This document shows positions 18,922 through 27,342 of a stretch of 64,000 nt of DNA, in pieces. Within the stretch, counting starts at the first letter, position 1, and every line of letters begins with the position of its first letter. This stretch comes from Desmonostoc vinosum HA7617-LM4 (GTDB taxonomy: Bacteria > Cyanobacteriota > Cyanobacteriia > Cyanobacteriales > Nostocaceae), in assembly GCA_019359515.1 (NCBI GenBank), contig JAHHHC010000004.1, forward strand, positions 1-64,000. The letters run 5' to 3'. The notes below the pieces were generated by a model. That model was given only the letters and a program-made list of their open reading frames with translations, was not told the origin of the DNA and made no database searches. The position numbers were made by a program, and so were the translations under genes.

Positions 18922-20463
18922 CTAATTGAATCTTTCGAGTAAATGCTCTCCAACCCGCAATGCATTCGCAATAATTGTTAGCGATGGATTTAAAGCAGTG
19001 CTAGATGGGAAAAAGCTACTATCAACAACGTAAAGATTATCAATCTCGTGAGTCCGGCAATTGATATCAAGCACTGAAGTCTTGGGATCTTCACCAAAAC
19101 GGCAGGTTCCACACTGATGCCCGACTTCTTTTACAGTCATCTTTTGAGGGATATGTAACGAAAAATTTCTAGTTTTATGGCGTTGCTCAATAGATTTTAA
19201 TACTTCAGTCCAGCGTTTAATTAAATGATTAAACACTGAATCATTATTACTTGTATAGTCAATAAATAGTTTATTGGCATTCACATGCACACGATTATTA
19301 ATATCTGGTAAGTCTTCAGTAATTAGCAACCAAGCAACAGAATGATTTGCCACTTTCTCAGCTATCATGCTGGGCATCATAGATGGCCCATGAGCGGCAA
19401 CCCTATCTTTATTAACATTACCCAGCATTTGTATACTTCCCATTGGATAGGAATAATCTTGTTCCCCCCAATAAAAATCATTAACTGCTAGCGTCTTTTG
19501 AAAAACTGTCGGATTTAGTTTTGTACTTAGCGTCATGATCACCGCGAATTTATGTGCCATGTAATTGCGTCCCACTAAATTAGAACTATTAGCTAATCCA
19601 TTTGGATGTTGGTCATTAGCAGACTTTAATAATAGTGCGGCTGAGTTAATTGCACCACAAGCAACAACTATAATATCTCCAGAGAATATCTGAGTTTGAC
19701 CTGCAATTTCTGTCTCTACACTAGTAATTTCTCTACCCGATGCATTTGTATGCAAACGCACAACTTTAGCTTGGGTGATCAAAGTGAGATTTTGGGATGC
19801 CATTGCTGGACGCAAACCATTAATCTCAGCATCAGCTTTCGCATTAATTAAACATGGAAAACCATCGCAAGTATCACAACGAATACAAGCACTTAAATGT
19901 CGATGAACTTCATTCAGTTTGATAGCAAGAGGTAAATAAAAGGGATGCAAGCCTCTATTTTTTAAAGCATCATGGATTTCTTGAATGTATGGTTCATGAC
20001 TGACTGGTGGTGAGGGGTAGTCTACATGAATTTGTGGTTCAGTAGGATCAAGACCTCGCCTACCATGTACTTCATAAAGTTTTTCAGCCTGCTCATAATA
20101 TGGGGCAAAATCTCGATATTTTAAAGGCCACTCAGGAGAAATCCCACCGTGATGAATAACTTTTTCAAAGTCTCGTTCACGAAATCTAAACAGTGCCCCA
20201 CCATAAAACTTAGTGTTACCACCAACATAATAATACGTTAGCGGATGTATGGCTTTACCGTTTTTGTCATACCATATCTCGGAAGTACGATAGTATTCTT
20301 TTTGCAATACTTGCTTAGAATCCCAATTAGTTTTACTTCTAGGTAAGAAAGTACCGCGCTCTAAAACTAAAATTTTTTTACCGCTTGCTGCTAGTTTATA
20401 AGCTAAAGTGCCACCACCAGCACCTGTGCCAATAATGATTACATCGTAATGAGCTTCAGTCAT
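18922..20463 (-). CDS. GMC-family FAD-dependent oxidoreductase
   Basis: A 513-residue flavoprotein. The N-terminal FAD-binding motif is IIIGTGAGGGTLAYKLA, followed by VLERGTFLP. A Cys-rich stretch ACIRCDTCDGFPC (about 202-214) lies mid-protein, where some GMC relatives could bind a metal cluster. The C-terminal part has HQCGTCRFG with the expected active-site His, and VDSSFFPSSTALNPSLTIIANALR. Family members oxidise alcohols, sugars or sterols. A Shine-Dalgarno GAGGA stands 5 bases before the ATG. An SDR gene lies just upstream on the same strand, so the pair may act in sequence on one hydroxyl substrate. Confidence 0.88.
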   Translation of the reverse strand: MTEAHYDVIIIGTGAGGGTLAYKLAASGKKILVLERGTFLPRSKTNWDSKQVLQKEYYRTSEIWYDKNGKAIHPLTYYYVGGNTKFYGGALFRFRERDFEKVIHHGGISPEWPLKYRDFAPYYEQAEKLYEVHGRRGLDPTEPQIHVDYPSPPVSHEPYIQEIHDALKNRGLHPFYLPLAIKLNEVHRHLSACIRCDTCDGFPCLINAKADAEINGLRPAMASQNLTLITQAKVVRLHTNASGREITSVETEIAGQTQIFSGDIIVVACGAINSAALLLKSANDQHPNGLANSSNLVGRNYMAHKFAVIMTLSTKLNPTVFQKTLAVNDFYWGEQDYSYPMGSIQMLGNVNKDRVAAHGPSMMPSMIAEKVANHSVAWLLITEDLPDINNRVHVNANKLFIDYTSNNDSVFNHLIKRWTEVLKSIEQRHKTRNFSLHIPQKMTVKEVGHQCGTCRFGEDPKTSVLDINCRTHEIDNLYVVDSSFFPSSTALNPSLTIIANALRVGEHLLERFN

Positions 20464-20506
20464 TTTTTCCTCTGTGGTAATTAGAAATTAATAATGGTAG
20501 ATGACA

Positions 20507-20572
20507 AAATAATTCGTAATTCGTAATGACGCTTCTTCGCAGCGGTAGCCCAGCGTCGTTAGCAATTACGAA
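20507..20572. repeat. ATTACGA-flanked dispersed repeat
   Basis: AATTCGTAATTCGTAATGACGC on the left and AATTACGAATT on the right enclose a short GC-rich core with CTTCGCAGCGGTAGC. It is the same family as the elements at 23114, 31160, 44588 and 51240. Confidence 0.7.
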
Positions 20573-20618
20573 TTGGAGCAAAGCTACTTGCGCTCAGTAG
20601 AAGTAACTGATAACTGAT

Positions 20619-21434
20619 TTATCCGCGCATTTGATTTTCTGCACAGGTTTTGTTTAATTTTCTCAAACCAATCCACTGATAAATTGCATCTCCAAATTTA
20701 GGAAAAAGCTGGATATTAGAAAACAAAAGTCTTGTGAGAACTCCATCTAGCATGACTTCTGGCTGGTTTTCTTTAATTGCTTTTAGAACTGCGATCGCCA
20801 CATCATTCGGTTGAGCAACACGCGCTAAACTAGGTGCAGGTTGTCCAAAAGCGACAAACATTCCCGCTGCGGTATACCCTGGACAAACTACCGATATCTC
20901 GACATTAGTATCAGCTAATTCTTGTCGCAGTGCATCAGCCCACATAATTAAACCAGCTTTACTTGCTGAATAAATACTGTTATATGGCGCTCCTTTTTTG
21001 CCAGAACCAGATGCAATATTAACAACATGACCGCTATTACGAGCTATCATACTCGGTAATATCAAACGGGTTAATTCCATCCCTGCAATTAAATTGGTTG
21101 TCAATATAGAATAGATATCCTCCAATGAATAATTTTGAAAAGGTCGATATTTCTCAACAGCAGCATTATTAATCACAATATCAATTTGACCTGCAAGTTG
21201 ATTAATCTGCTGTACTAAAATTGATAATTCTTCCACTTTGCTAATATCAAATGGAATGCTGATTCCTTTACCACCTAAAGCTTCCACTTCAGCAGATATT
21301 TGCTCTAGAATTGCTTGTGAGCGAGAAACGCTAACTACTGTTGCTTGCTCTTTTGCTAAAGCACGCGCAATAAATGCTCCAATGCCACCAGAAGCACCGG
21401 TTAAAAGAACTGTTTTACCTGCTATTGATGTCAT
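20619..21434 (-). CDS. short-chain dehydrogenase/reductase
   Basis: A 271-residue classical SDR. The cofactor motif TGASGGIGAFIA is near residue 12, NNAAVEKY near 90, the catalytic serine in NIASGSGKKG and the YSASK pair near 155-159. Cytosolic, most like DltE/acyl or keto reductases. It lies 155 bases upstream of the GMC oxidoreductase gene on the same strand; the gap holds a dispersed repeat. ATG 21434. Confidence 0.87.
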   Translation of the reverse strand: MTSIAGKTVLLTGASGGIGAFIARALAKEQATVVSVSRSQAILEQISAEVEALGGKGISIPFDISKVEELSILVQQINQLAGQIDIVINNAAVEKYRPFQNYSLEDIYSILTTNLIAGMELTRLILPSMIARNSGHVVNIASGSGKKGAPYNSIYSASKAGLIMWADALRQELADTNVEISVVCPGYTAAGMFVAFGQPAPSLARVAQPNDVAIAVLKAIKENQPEVMLDGVLTRLLFSNIQLFPKFGDAIYQWIGLRKLNKTCAENQMRG

Positions 21435-21610
21435 AAAATTGGGGAATTGGGAATGGGGAATAGAGAATAGTTTTTACTATTTACTATTTAACTAAATTAC
21501 AGTAGATTTTAATCCGTTTACTTGATGGCTAATTTGCAAATTTTATGCTCATCAATATTGGATTTACCCTAACAGAGATTATGAGTTTTCAATTGCTTAA
21601 ACTCACAATT

Positions 21611-21718
21611 AATACCATTTCACATTAATGGCGATACACATAAATCTTGTAAAGACGCTTCAAAAGTGTGTCTCTACACCGTCTGTATTTGTATCAAGAT
21701 TTTCGTGAATTGGTATAA
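21611..21718. repeat. possible MITE-like element
   Basis: The left end ATACCATTTCAC and right end GTGAATTGGTAT are near-perfect inverted repeats about 100 bases apart, with no coding content. The rest of the 21435-21881 gap is AT-rich apart from a short GGGGAATT repeat at its left end. Confidence 0.45.
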
Positions 21719-21881
21719 CCCAGACAAGAATGTAATACTCTTATACAAAACTCGCTTGATTTATAGGAAGATTTAATTAAATGTAAAAAGCAAGTAATTG
21801 TTAATTTAACCTTATGTTGAAAAAGATTTTATTAAATTTAATACTTTTTTATGCAATATGTAATTTTGGTGATCAAGAGAA

Positions 21882-23108
21882 TTATTCCCCATTCCCCTTC
21901 GACAACTTTTCAATTTGCTGAGTAAAATATGCTTCTTCATGTTTAATTTGTTGCGCCAGTTCTAACCCTTTTTGAAAAGCTGTTAGTGCTTGAGGATACT
22001 CTTTGCGTTCTAAATACAATTTTCCAATTTGGTCGTAGGCTTGCATCATTCCATAAAAATTGACGGCTCGTTCCTCTACCTCTACGAGAATTTGGCTAGC
22101 TTGCAAAGCCTCATCTATTTGTCCTTGAGAACGATACAGTGCAATTAATTTCTGTAAAGCTTCACCAGATCTCACATACTGTTGTAACTGCCAAGCAGTG
22201 TTATAAGCTTGTTGATAGTTTTTAAAAGCCTCTATCAATAAATTGGGATTTTCTTTAGCTAGGGATTCATAATTTGAGGCGATCGCTAGCTTTAATTTTG
22301 GTATTTCAGTAAAATTATTCTGGCTCGTATAAATTTCTGCGAGCTGATTACGTGTATTGATTGAACTTTGGGGTTGGTTTGCCAGTTCGTAAATATAAGC
22401 TAACTGTTGCAAATATGCTACCTCGTTGAAGCGATCGCCTTGAGCAGTAGCAAAGCTTAATAATTCTTCATAGGTTTTAGCAGCTTGAGGATAATCAAAC
22501 CAACTCAGATGTAGTCCGCCAATTGTCTTCAAGGTTTGCACTTCTGCTGCTGTATCTTTTTGTTGTCGCACCATAGCCAAAACTTGATTGTAAGCTTCTA
22601 CAGCTTGCTTAGGCACACGCACATTTTGGTAAGCTTCACCTAGCGATCGCCACAATTGTAGATCTACACTTTTTTCAGATAGTGCCTGTTTTTGGATAGC
22701 TTGCAATCGTTGAGTAATATATTGTACTTCTTGGGTATCGTTTTGATTCCAAGCGATCGCACCAACTCGTGATAGTGCTTTTACCTCCGATACTAAACCC
22801 AAGTAGCGCCTTAAGCGCAGTTCTCGGTTCCAAATGTCAAACGCCGCCACCTTATCCCCAGCTTGCAGTTTTGACGCAGCTTGTTGATTCAACTCATCCA
22901 ACGCCGCCTCTAACTTTTGCAATTCCTCGGCACTTAACGGCTGTTTGTTAAGCAAAGGTGGTAACAGCGGATCAGATGTGGTAGCTTCTAGCGGACTAGG
23001 AGGATATTTATCTGGCTGTTTCGGCTTTTTACTCTCCGCCAGCGTCAAAGAACTGCTAAAAAGTATAGTAGCCGCAACAATAAAACCCAAACGTCGTAAC
23101 ATAAGCAT
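21882..23108 (-). CDS. exported TPR-repeat protein
   Basis: A 408-residue protein with a signal peptide (about 1-24, LGFIVAATILFSSSLTLAES). A Pro-rich stretch follows, then about eight helical repeats of TPR type (for example AVEAYNQVLAMVRQQ, AAKTYEELLSFATAQ, ALTAFQKGLELAQQI). Likely a periplasmic scaffold; no catalytic motif. Two ATGs (23108 and 23102) are six bases apart; either could start it. No clear operon partner. Confidence 0.8.
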   Translation of the reverse strand: MLMLRRLGFIVAATILFSSSLTLAESKKPKQPDKYPPSPLEATTSDPLLPPLLNKQPLSAEELQKLEAALDELNQQAASKLQAGDKVAAFDIWNRELRLRRYLGLVSEVKALSRVGAIAWNQNDTQEVQYITQRLQAIQKQALSEKSVDLQLWRSLGEAYQNVRVPKQAVEAYNQVLAMVRQQKDTAAEVQTLKTIGGLHLSWFDYPQAAKTYEELLSFATAQGDRFNEVAYLQQLAYIYELANQPQSSINTRNQLAEIYTSQNNFTEIPKLKLAIASNYESLAKENPNLLIEAFKNYQQAYNTAWQLQQYVRSGEALQKLIALYRSQGQIDEALQASQILVEVEERAVNFYGMMQAYDQIGKLYLERKEYPQALTAFQKGLELAQQIKHEEAYFTQQIEKLSKGNGE

Positions 23109-23113
23109 ATTAA

Positions 23114-23206
23114 AAAATTCGTAATTCGTAATGACGCGACGCTCCTGTGTCGCTAACGCTTCGCTATCGATGACTCGCTACCGCTACGCTAACGTAATTC
23201 GTAATT
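23114..23206. repeat. ATTACGA-flanked dispersed repeat
   Basis: AATTCGTAATTCGTAATGACGC at the left and ACGTAATTCGTAATTA at the right, with a core of CGCTACCGCTACGCTAACG type. A second tract of CCCCACTCCCCATT units follows at 23295-23315. Confidence 0.75.
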
Positions 23207-23364
23207 AAGCTGTTATACCTTGAATTTGCACCCAAATCGTTCTTAAGACGCGGGAGGGGGAAGACGCAAAGAGGGAAAGACGCGCCCTCTTGACTCCCCA
23301 CTCCCCATTCCCAAGCATTACAATACTCCCAGTGAATTTTCAAACAACTGGTTGAACATCTATA

Positions 23365-23997
23365 ATGACTCATTCTACGGATATTGCCACCTTAGCGCGT
23401 TGGATGGCAGCAGATTTTAGCAATCAAGAACAAGCTTTTGAAAACCCACCTTTTTTTGCCCACATTCGTGTGTGTATTCGTCCTTTGCCTTTAGAATTTT
23501 TATCAGGGGTGAGTTTATTTCTAGAACAGGCATATGATTATATGCTCACACAACCTTACCGGATGCGGGTAATGAAGTTGATTGAGGCAGACAATCATAT
23601 TGTCATTGAACACTACAATGTCAAAGAAGAACAAAAATTTTACGGTGCATCCCGTAACTCCGAACGCCTCAAAGCTTTATCTGTTGACCAATTGGAGAGA
23701 ATGCCAGGCTGCAACATGGTTGTAGAATGGACGGGCAACAGCTTTAAAGGCAAGATTGAAGCTGGCAAAGGCTGTCTTGTGTTCCGCGACGGCAAAAACA
23801 GTTATCTTGATAACGAATTTGAGATTGATGCAGATAAATTTTTTAGCCTAGACCGAGGCCGAGATTTAGAAACTGATGAACACCTCTGGGGTTCCATCGC
23901 TGGGGCGTTTCATTTTGTACGCTGGGAAAGTTTTGCTGATGAAGTGAAACTAATTTTAGGAAATAGGGAACAGGGGACAGGGGACAGTGATAACTAA
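23365..23997 (+). CDS. cpcT: CpcT/CpeT phycobiliprotein chromophore lyase
   Basis: A 210-residue protein of the CpcT/CpeT family, which attaches phycocyanobilin to the beta-subunit cysteine of phycocyanin (Cys-153 type). Family marks: LARWMAADFSNQEQAF at the N-terminus, PYRMRVMKL, GCNMVVEWTGNSFKG, and the DEHLWGSIAGAFHFVRW ending. The final residues after LILGNREQGTGDSDN come from GGGGACA-type repeats, so the native C-terminus was probably shorter. It stands alone, not in a phycobilisome operon. Confidence 0.88.
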   Translation: MTHSTDIATLARWMAADFSNQEQAFENPPFFAHIRVCIRPLPLEFLSGVSLFLEQAYDYMLTQPYRMRVMKLIEADNHIVIEHYNVKEEQKFYGASRNSERLKALSVDQLERMPGCNMVVEWTGNSFKGKIEAGKGCLVFRDGKNSYLDNEFEIDADKFFSLDRGRDLETDEHLWGSIAGAFHFVRWESFADEVKLILGNREQGTGDSDN

Positions 23998-24215
23998 GCT
24001 CCTATCCCCTGTTCCCTTCTTTAATGAGTGGCGATTGCAACTAAGCAGTCAAGATATCTCACAAACCAGCCAAAATTAGATCTAGGATCGATAAAGCTGG
24101 AAAATAAAATTTTGAATGTGAAATAGGAAGTAGGGCTTAGTGCATGGGGATAATCATTAATGCCCAAGGAAAGCCCCAAACCAATTGAAATCGTTAACTT
24201 ACCAGGTCTCAAACA

Positions 24216-24446
24216 ATGGAACTCACAGTAGACAACGTAGAAACAGTATTAGATGAAATGCGTCCTTATCTCATGTCTGATGGGGGCAATGTGGAACTTG
24301 TAGAACTTGATGGCCCAATTGTCAAACTCCGTTTGCAAGGTGCTTGTGGTTCTTGCCCTAGTTCTACAATGACCCTGAGAATGGGTATTGAACGCCGCTT
24401 GCGAGAAATGATTCCTGAAATTGCAGAAGTTGAGCAAATAATTTAG
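24216..24446 (+). CDS. Nfu/NifU C-terminal domain iron-sulfur scaffold
   Basis: A 76-residue protein that is only the NifU C-terminal (Nfu) domain. The cluster-binding CxxC is in [18 protein letters not shown] (Cys45, Cys48). Known cyanobacterial CnfU/NfuA proteins of this size assemble and transfer Fe-S clusters, notably toward photosystem I. AGG lies about 10 bases before the ATG at 24216. Stand-alone gene. Confidence 0.92.
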   Translation: MELTVDNVETVLDEMRPYLMSDGGNVELVELDGPIVKLRLQGACGSCPSSTMTLRMGIERRLREMIPEIAEVEQII

Positions 24447-24808
24447 GGAGTGGGGAGTAGGGAGTAGGGAGTAGGGAAAGACTTATCTTGTTTTTCTCAT
24501 TTACTCATAAGCTAATCTGCCTTGAACTTGCATAATCCTTTGCCTCAGAAAGACGCAAAGAGAAGTTGCGTGCGGGGGTTCCCCCCGTTGAGCAAACTTC
24601 GGAGGACGCGCTTAAGGGGAGACGCGGGGATGCAATTTGAATGATTATTAGCTTATCCATTGAAGTTGCCTTGCAAAACTACTACGGACTAAGGACTGAG
24701 TAATGGGGACTGGTGAGGAGTTATCCTAATATCTAACGTCTAATTCCCAATTCCCGATTCCCCATACTTCGACTTCGCTCAGTACAAGTTCCCAATTCCC
24801 AAACGCCT
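24447..24808. repeat. repeat-filled gap
   Basis: GGGAGTA tandem units just after the Nfu stop (24447-24478), a palindrome GGGGGTTCCCCCC near 24577 with an AAGACGCAAAGAG neighbourhood, and further CCCAATTCCC units up to the GH57 start. No gene seen. Confidence 0.6.
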
Positions 24809-27043
24809 ATGTCCTACCCACTTCACGTTGCCTTTATCTGGCATCAACATCAGCCGCTGTACAAGTCTCCTGGCAGCGGCGTTTCAGTTTCTCATAGTCA
24901 GCAGTACCGTTTACCTTGGGTACGGTTACATGGCACTAAAGATTATTTAGATTTGGTATTGTTATTAGAACGGTATCCAAAGTTACACCAAACGGTGAAT
25001 TTGGTACCATCGCTGATATTGCAATTAGAAGATTACATCGCTGGTACTGCTTTTGACCCTTATCTCACAGTCAGCTTGACACCAGTTGAACAACTCAACC
25101 AGCAACAGCAGGAATTTATTATCCAACACTTTTTCGATGCCAATCACCATACCTTGATTGATCCTCATCCCCGCTATGCCGAGTTGTATCAACAAAGGCG
25201 GGAAAAAGGAGAAGCTTGGTGTTTGGCAAATTGGGAATTACCAGATTATGGTGATTTACTGGCTTGGCACAATCTGGCATGGATTGACCCTCTGTTTTGG
25301 GATGATCCAGAAATTGCGGCATGGTTAAAGCAGGGTCGCAATTTTACTTTAGGCGATCGCCAGCGTATTTATTCCAAACAGCGTGAGATTCTCAGCCGCA
25401 TCATCCCTCAGCATCGGCAAATGCAAGCGGCGGGACAGTTAGAAGTCACTACGACGCCTTACACCCATCCAATTTTACCCTTACTAGCTGATACTAACTC
25501 CGGTCGGGTAGCAGTGCCAAATATGACAATACCTGAGTATCGTTTTCAGTGGGCAGAAGACATTCCCCGTCACTTACGTAAAGCCTGGGAACTCTATAGA
25601 GACCGCTTCGACCAAGAGCCACGTGGTTTATGGCCTTCAGAGCAATCAGTCAGTCCAGCGATATTACCGTATATAATCAAGCAAGGCTTTAAGTGGATTT
25701 GCTCAGACGAAGCCGTCTTAGGATGGACATTCAAACACTTCTTTCATCGGGATGGGGCAGGGAATGTCCAGCAGCCAGAAATCTTATACAGACCGTATCG
25801 CTTACAAACTCCCGCAGGTGATTTGGCGATCGTGTTTCGTGACCACAGATTATCAGATTTAATTGGCTTTACCTACGGGGCAATGCAGCCAAAACAGGCA
25901 GCCGCCGACTTAGTAGGACACCTGCAAGCGATCGCAAAAATGCAAAGAGACCATCAAAGCGAACAACCTTGGTTAGTTACCATCGCTTTAGATGGAGAAA
26001 ATTGCTGGGAATTTTATCCCCAAGATGGCAAACCCTTCCTTGAAGCCTTATACCAAAGTTTAAGCAACGAACCCCATCTGAAACTCGTTACCGTCTCAGA
26101 ATTTATTGAACAATTCCCACCAACAGCAACCATCCCCGGAGAACAACTGCATAGCGGTTCTTGGGTGGATGGTAGTTTCACCACCTGGATTGGCGATCCC
26201 GCCAAAAATCGCGCTTGGGACTACCTAACCCAAGCCAGGATTGTGCTAGCTAATCACCCCGAAGCAACAGAAGAAAACAACCCAGAAGCATGGGAAGCTT
26301 TATATGCCGCAGAAGGTTCTGATTGGTTCTGGTGGTTTGGTGAAGGACATTCCTCAAATCAAGACGCCATTTTTGACCAGTTATTTAGAGAACACCTGTT
26401 TGGTATTTACAAAGCTTTAAATGAACCCGTGCCGTCGTACATCAGGCAACCAGTAGAAGTTCATGCAGCTCGAGCAGACCATAGACCAGAAGGGTTTATT
26501 CATCCAGTTATCGATGGGAAAGGAGATGAACAGGACTGGGACAAAGCTGGACGCATAGAAATTGGTGGGGCACGGGGGACAATGCACAACAGTAGTGTCA
26601 TCCAAAGACTTTGGTACGGGGTAGACCACCTCAATTTCTATTTACGGATGGACTTTAAAAGCGGGATTGCGCCAGGACACGATTTACCGACAGATTTAAA
26701 TCTATTGTGGTTCTATCCAGATAAAACAATGCTTAATAGCCCAGTTCCCTTGGCAGATGTGCCAGATGCAGCACCAATTAATTATCTGTTTCACCATCAT
26801 CTAGAAATTAATTTGCTGACGCAATCGATTCAGTTTCGGGAAGCGGGAGAAAATTATCAATGGCATCCCCGTTTTAGTCGCGCTCAAGTAGCTTTAAATA
26901 GTTGTTTAGAGGTGGCAGTGCCATGGGCTGATTTACAAGTTCCCCCTGATTATCCTTTGCGCTTGATTTTAGTCCTTTCCGATGATGGGCGTTTTCATAA
27001 CTATTTACCCGAAAATGCTTTGATTCCCATTGAAGTGCCCTAA
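24809..27043 (+). CDS. glycoside hydrolase family 57 enzyme
   Basis: A 744-residue GH57 enzyme (alpha-amylase, amylopullulanase or 4-alpha-glucanotransferase group). The N-terminal motif AFIWHQHQPLY opens a (beta/alpha)7 barrel. GLWPSEQSVS holds the candidate nucleophile Glu and TIALDGENCWE the candidate acid Asp. The C-terminal part (about 570-740), beginning PEGFIHPVIDGKGDEQDW, looks like a DOMON/CBM9-type carbohydrate-binding domain. Probably cytosolic, acting on glycogen; no signal peptide. Single gene after a repeat-filled gap. Confidence 0.9.
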   Translation: MSYPLHVAFIWHQHQPLYKSPGSGVSVSHSQQYRLPWVRLHGTKDYLDLVLLLERYPKLHQTVNLVPSLILQLEDYIAGTAFDPYLTVSLTPVEQLNQQQQEFIIQHFFDANHHTLIDPHPRYAELYQQRREKGEAWCLANWELPDYGDLLAWHNLAWIDPLFWDDPEIAAWLKQGRNFTLGDRQRIYSKQREILSRIIPQHRQMQAAGQLEVTTTPYTHPILPLLADTNSGRVAVPNMTIPEYRFQWAEDIPRHLRKAWELYRDRFDQEPRGLWPSEQSVSPAILPYIIKQGFKWICSDEAVLGWTFKHFFHRDGAGNVQQPEILYRPYRLQTPAGDLAIVFRDHRLSDLIGFTYGAMQPKQAAADLVGHLQAIAKMQRDHQSEQPWLVTIALDGENCWEFYPQDGKPFLEALYQSLSNEPHLKLVTVSEFIEQFPPTATIPGEQLHSGSWVDGSFTTWIGDPAKNRAWDYLTQARIVLANHPEATEENNPEAWEALYAAEGSDWFWWFGEGHSSNQDAIFDQLFREHLFGIYKALNEPVPSYIRQPVEVHAARADHRPEGFIHPVIDGKGDEQDWDKAGRIEIGGARGTMHNSSVIQRLWYGVDHLNFYLRMDFKSGIAPGHDLPTDLNLLWFYPDKTMLNSPVPLADVPDAAPINYLFHHHLEINLLTQSIQFREAGENYQWHPRFSRAQVALNSCLEVAVPWADLQVPPDYPLRLILVLSDDGRFHNYLPENALIPIEVP

Positions 27044-27342
27044 CTCTGAAGAAATACAGGGAGTAGGGAGTAGGGAGTGGGGAGTGGGGGAAGAAAAAGT
27101 GTTTATTTCATTCGTAGGAGTGACGTCCTGTTTGGCGGGCTTTTCGTCCCGCCGCACAAGACAGTCGCTACAAAATAGATTGCGGGTGATTTAATCGTTT
27201 GTGTGTACACCGTAGACCTTTTGACGGGATAAATTCTCATCGACTTTTCTTGACTTTTGAATTCCGGGGGTAGGATATTGTAACCTGGGCAATAGTTACT
27301 CTTTTTATGATGTGACGCAGTTGCGATCGCTTTTTCGCATCC
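27044..27342. repeat. repeat-containing gap before pcrA
   Basis: GGGAGTA/GGGGAGT units at 27058-27090, then a hairpin GGCGGG/CCCGCC near 27138-27158 inside a longer imperfect inverted repeat. A HIP1 site lies at 27323-27330. No gene. Confidence 0.55.
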
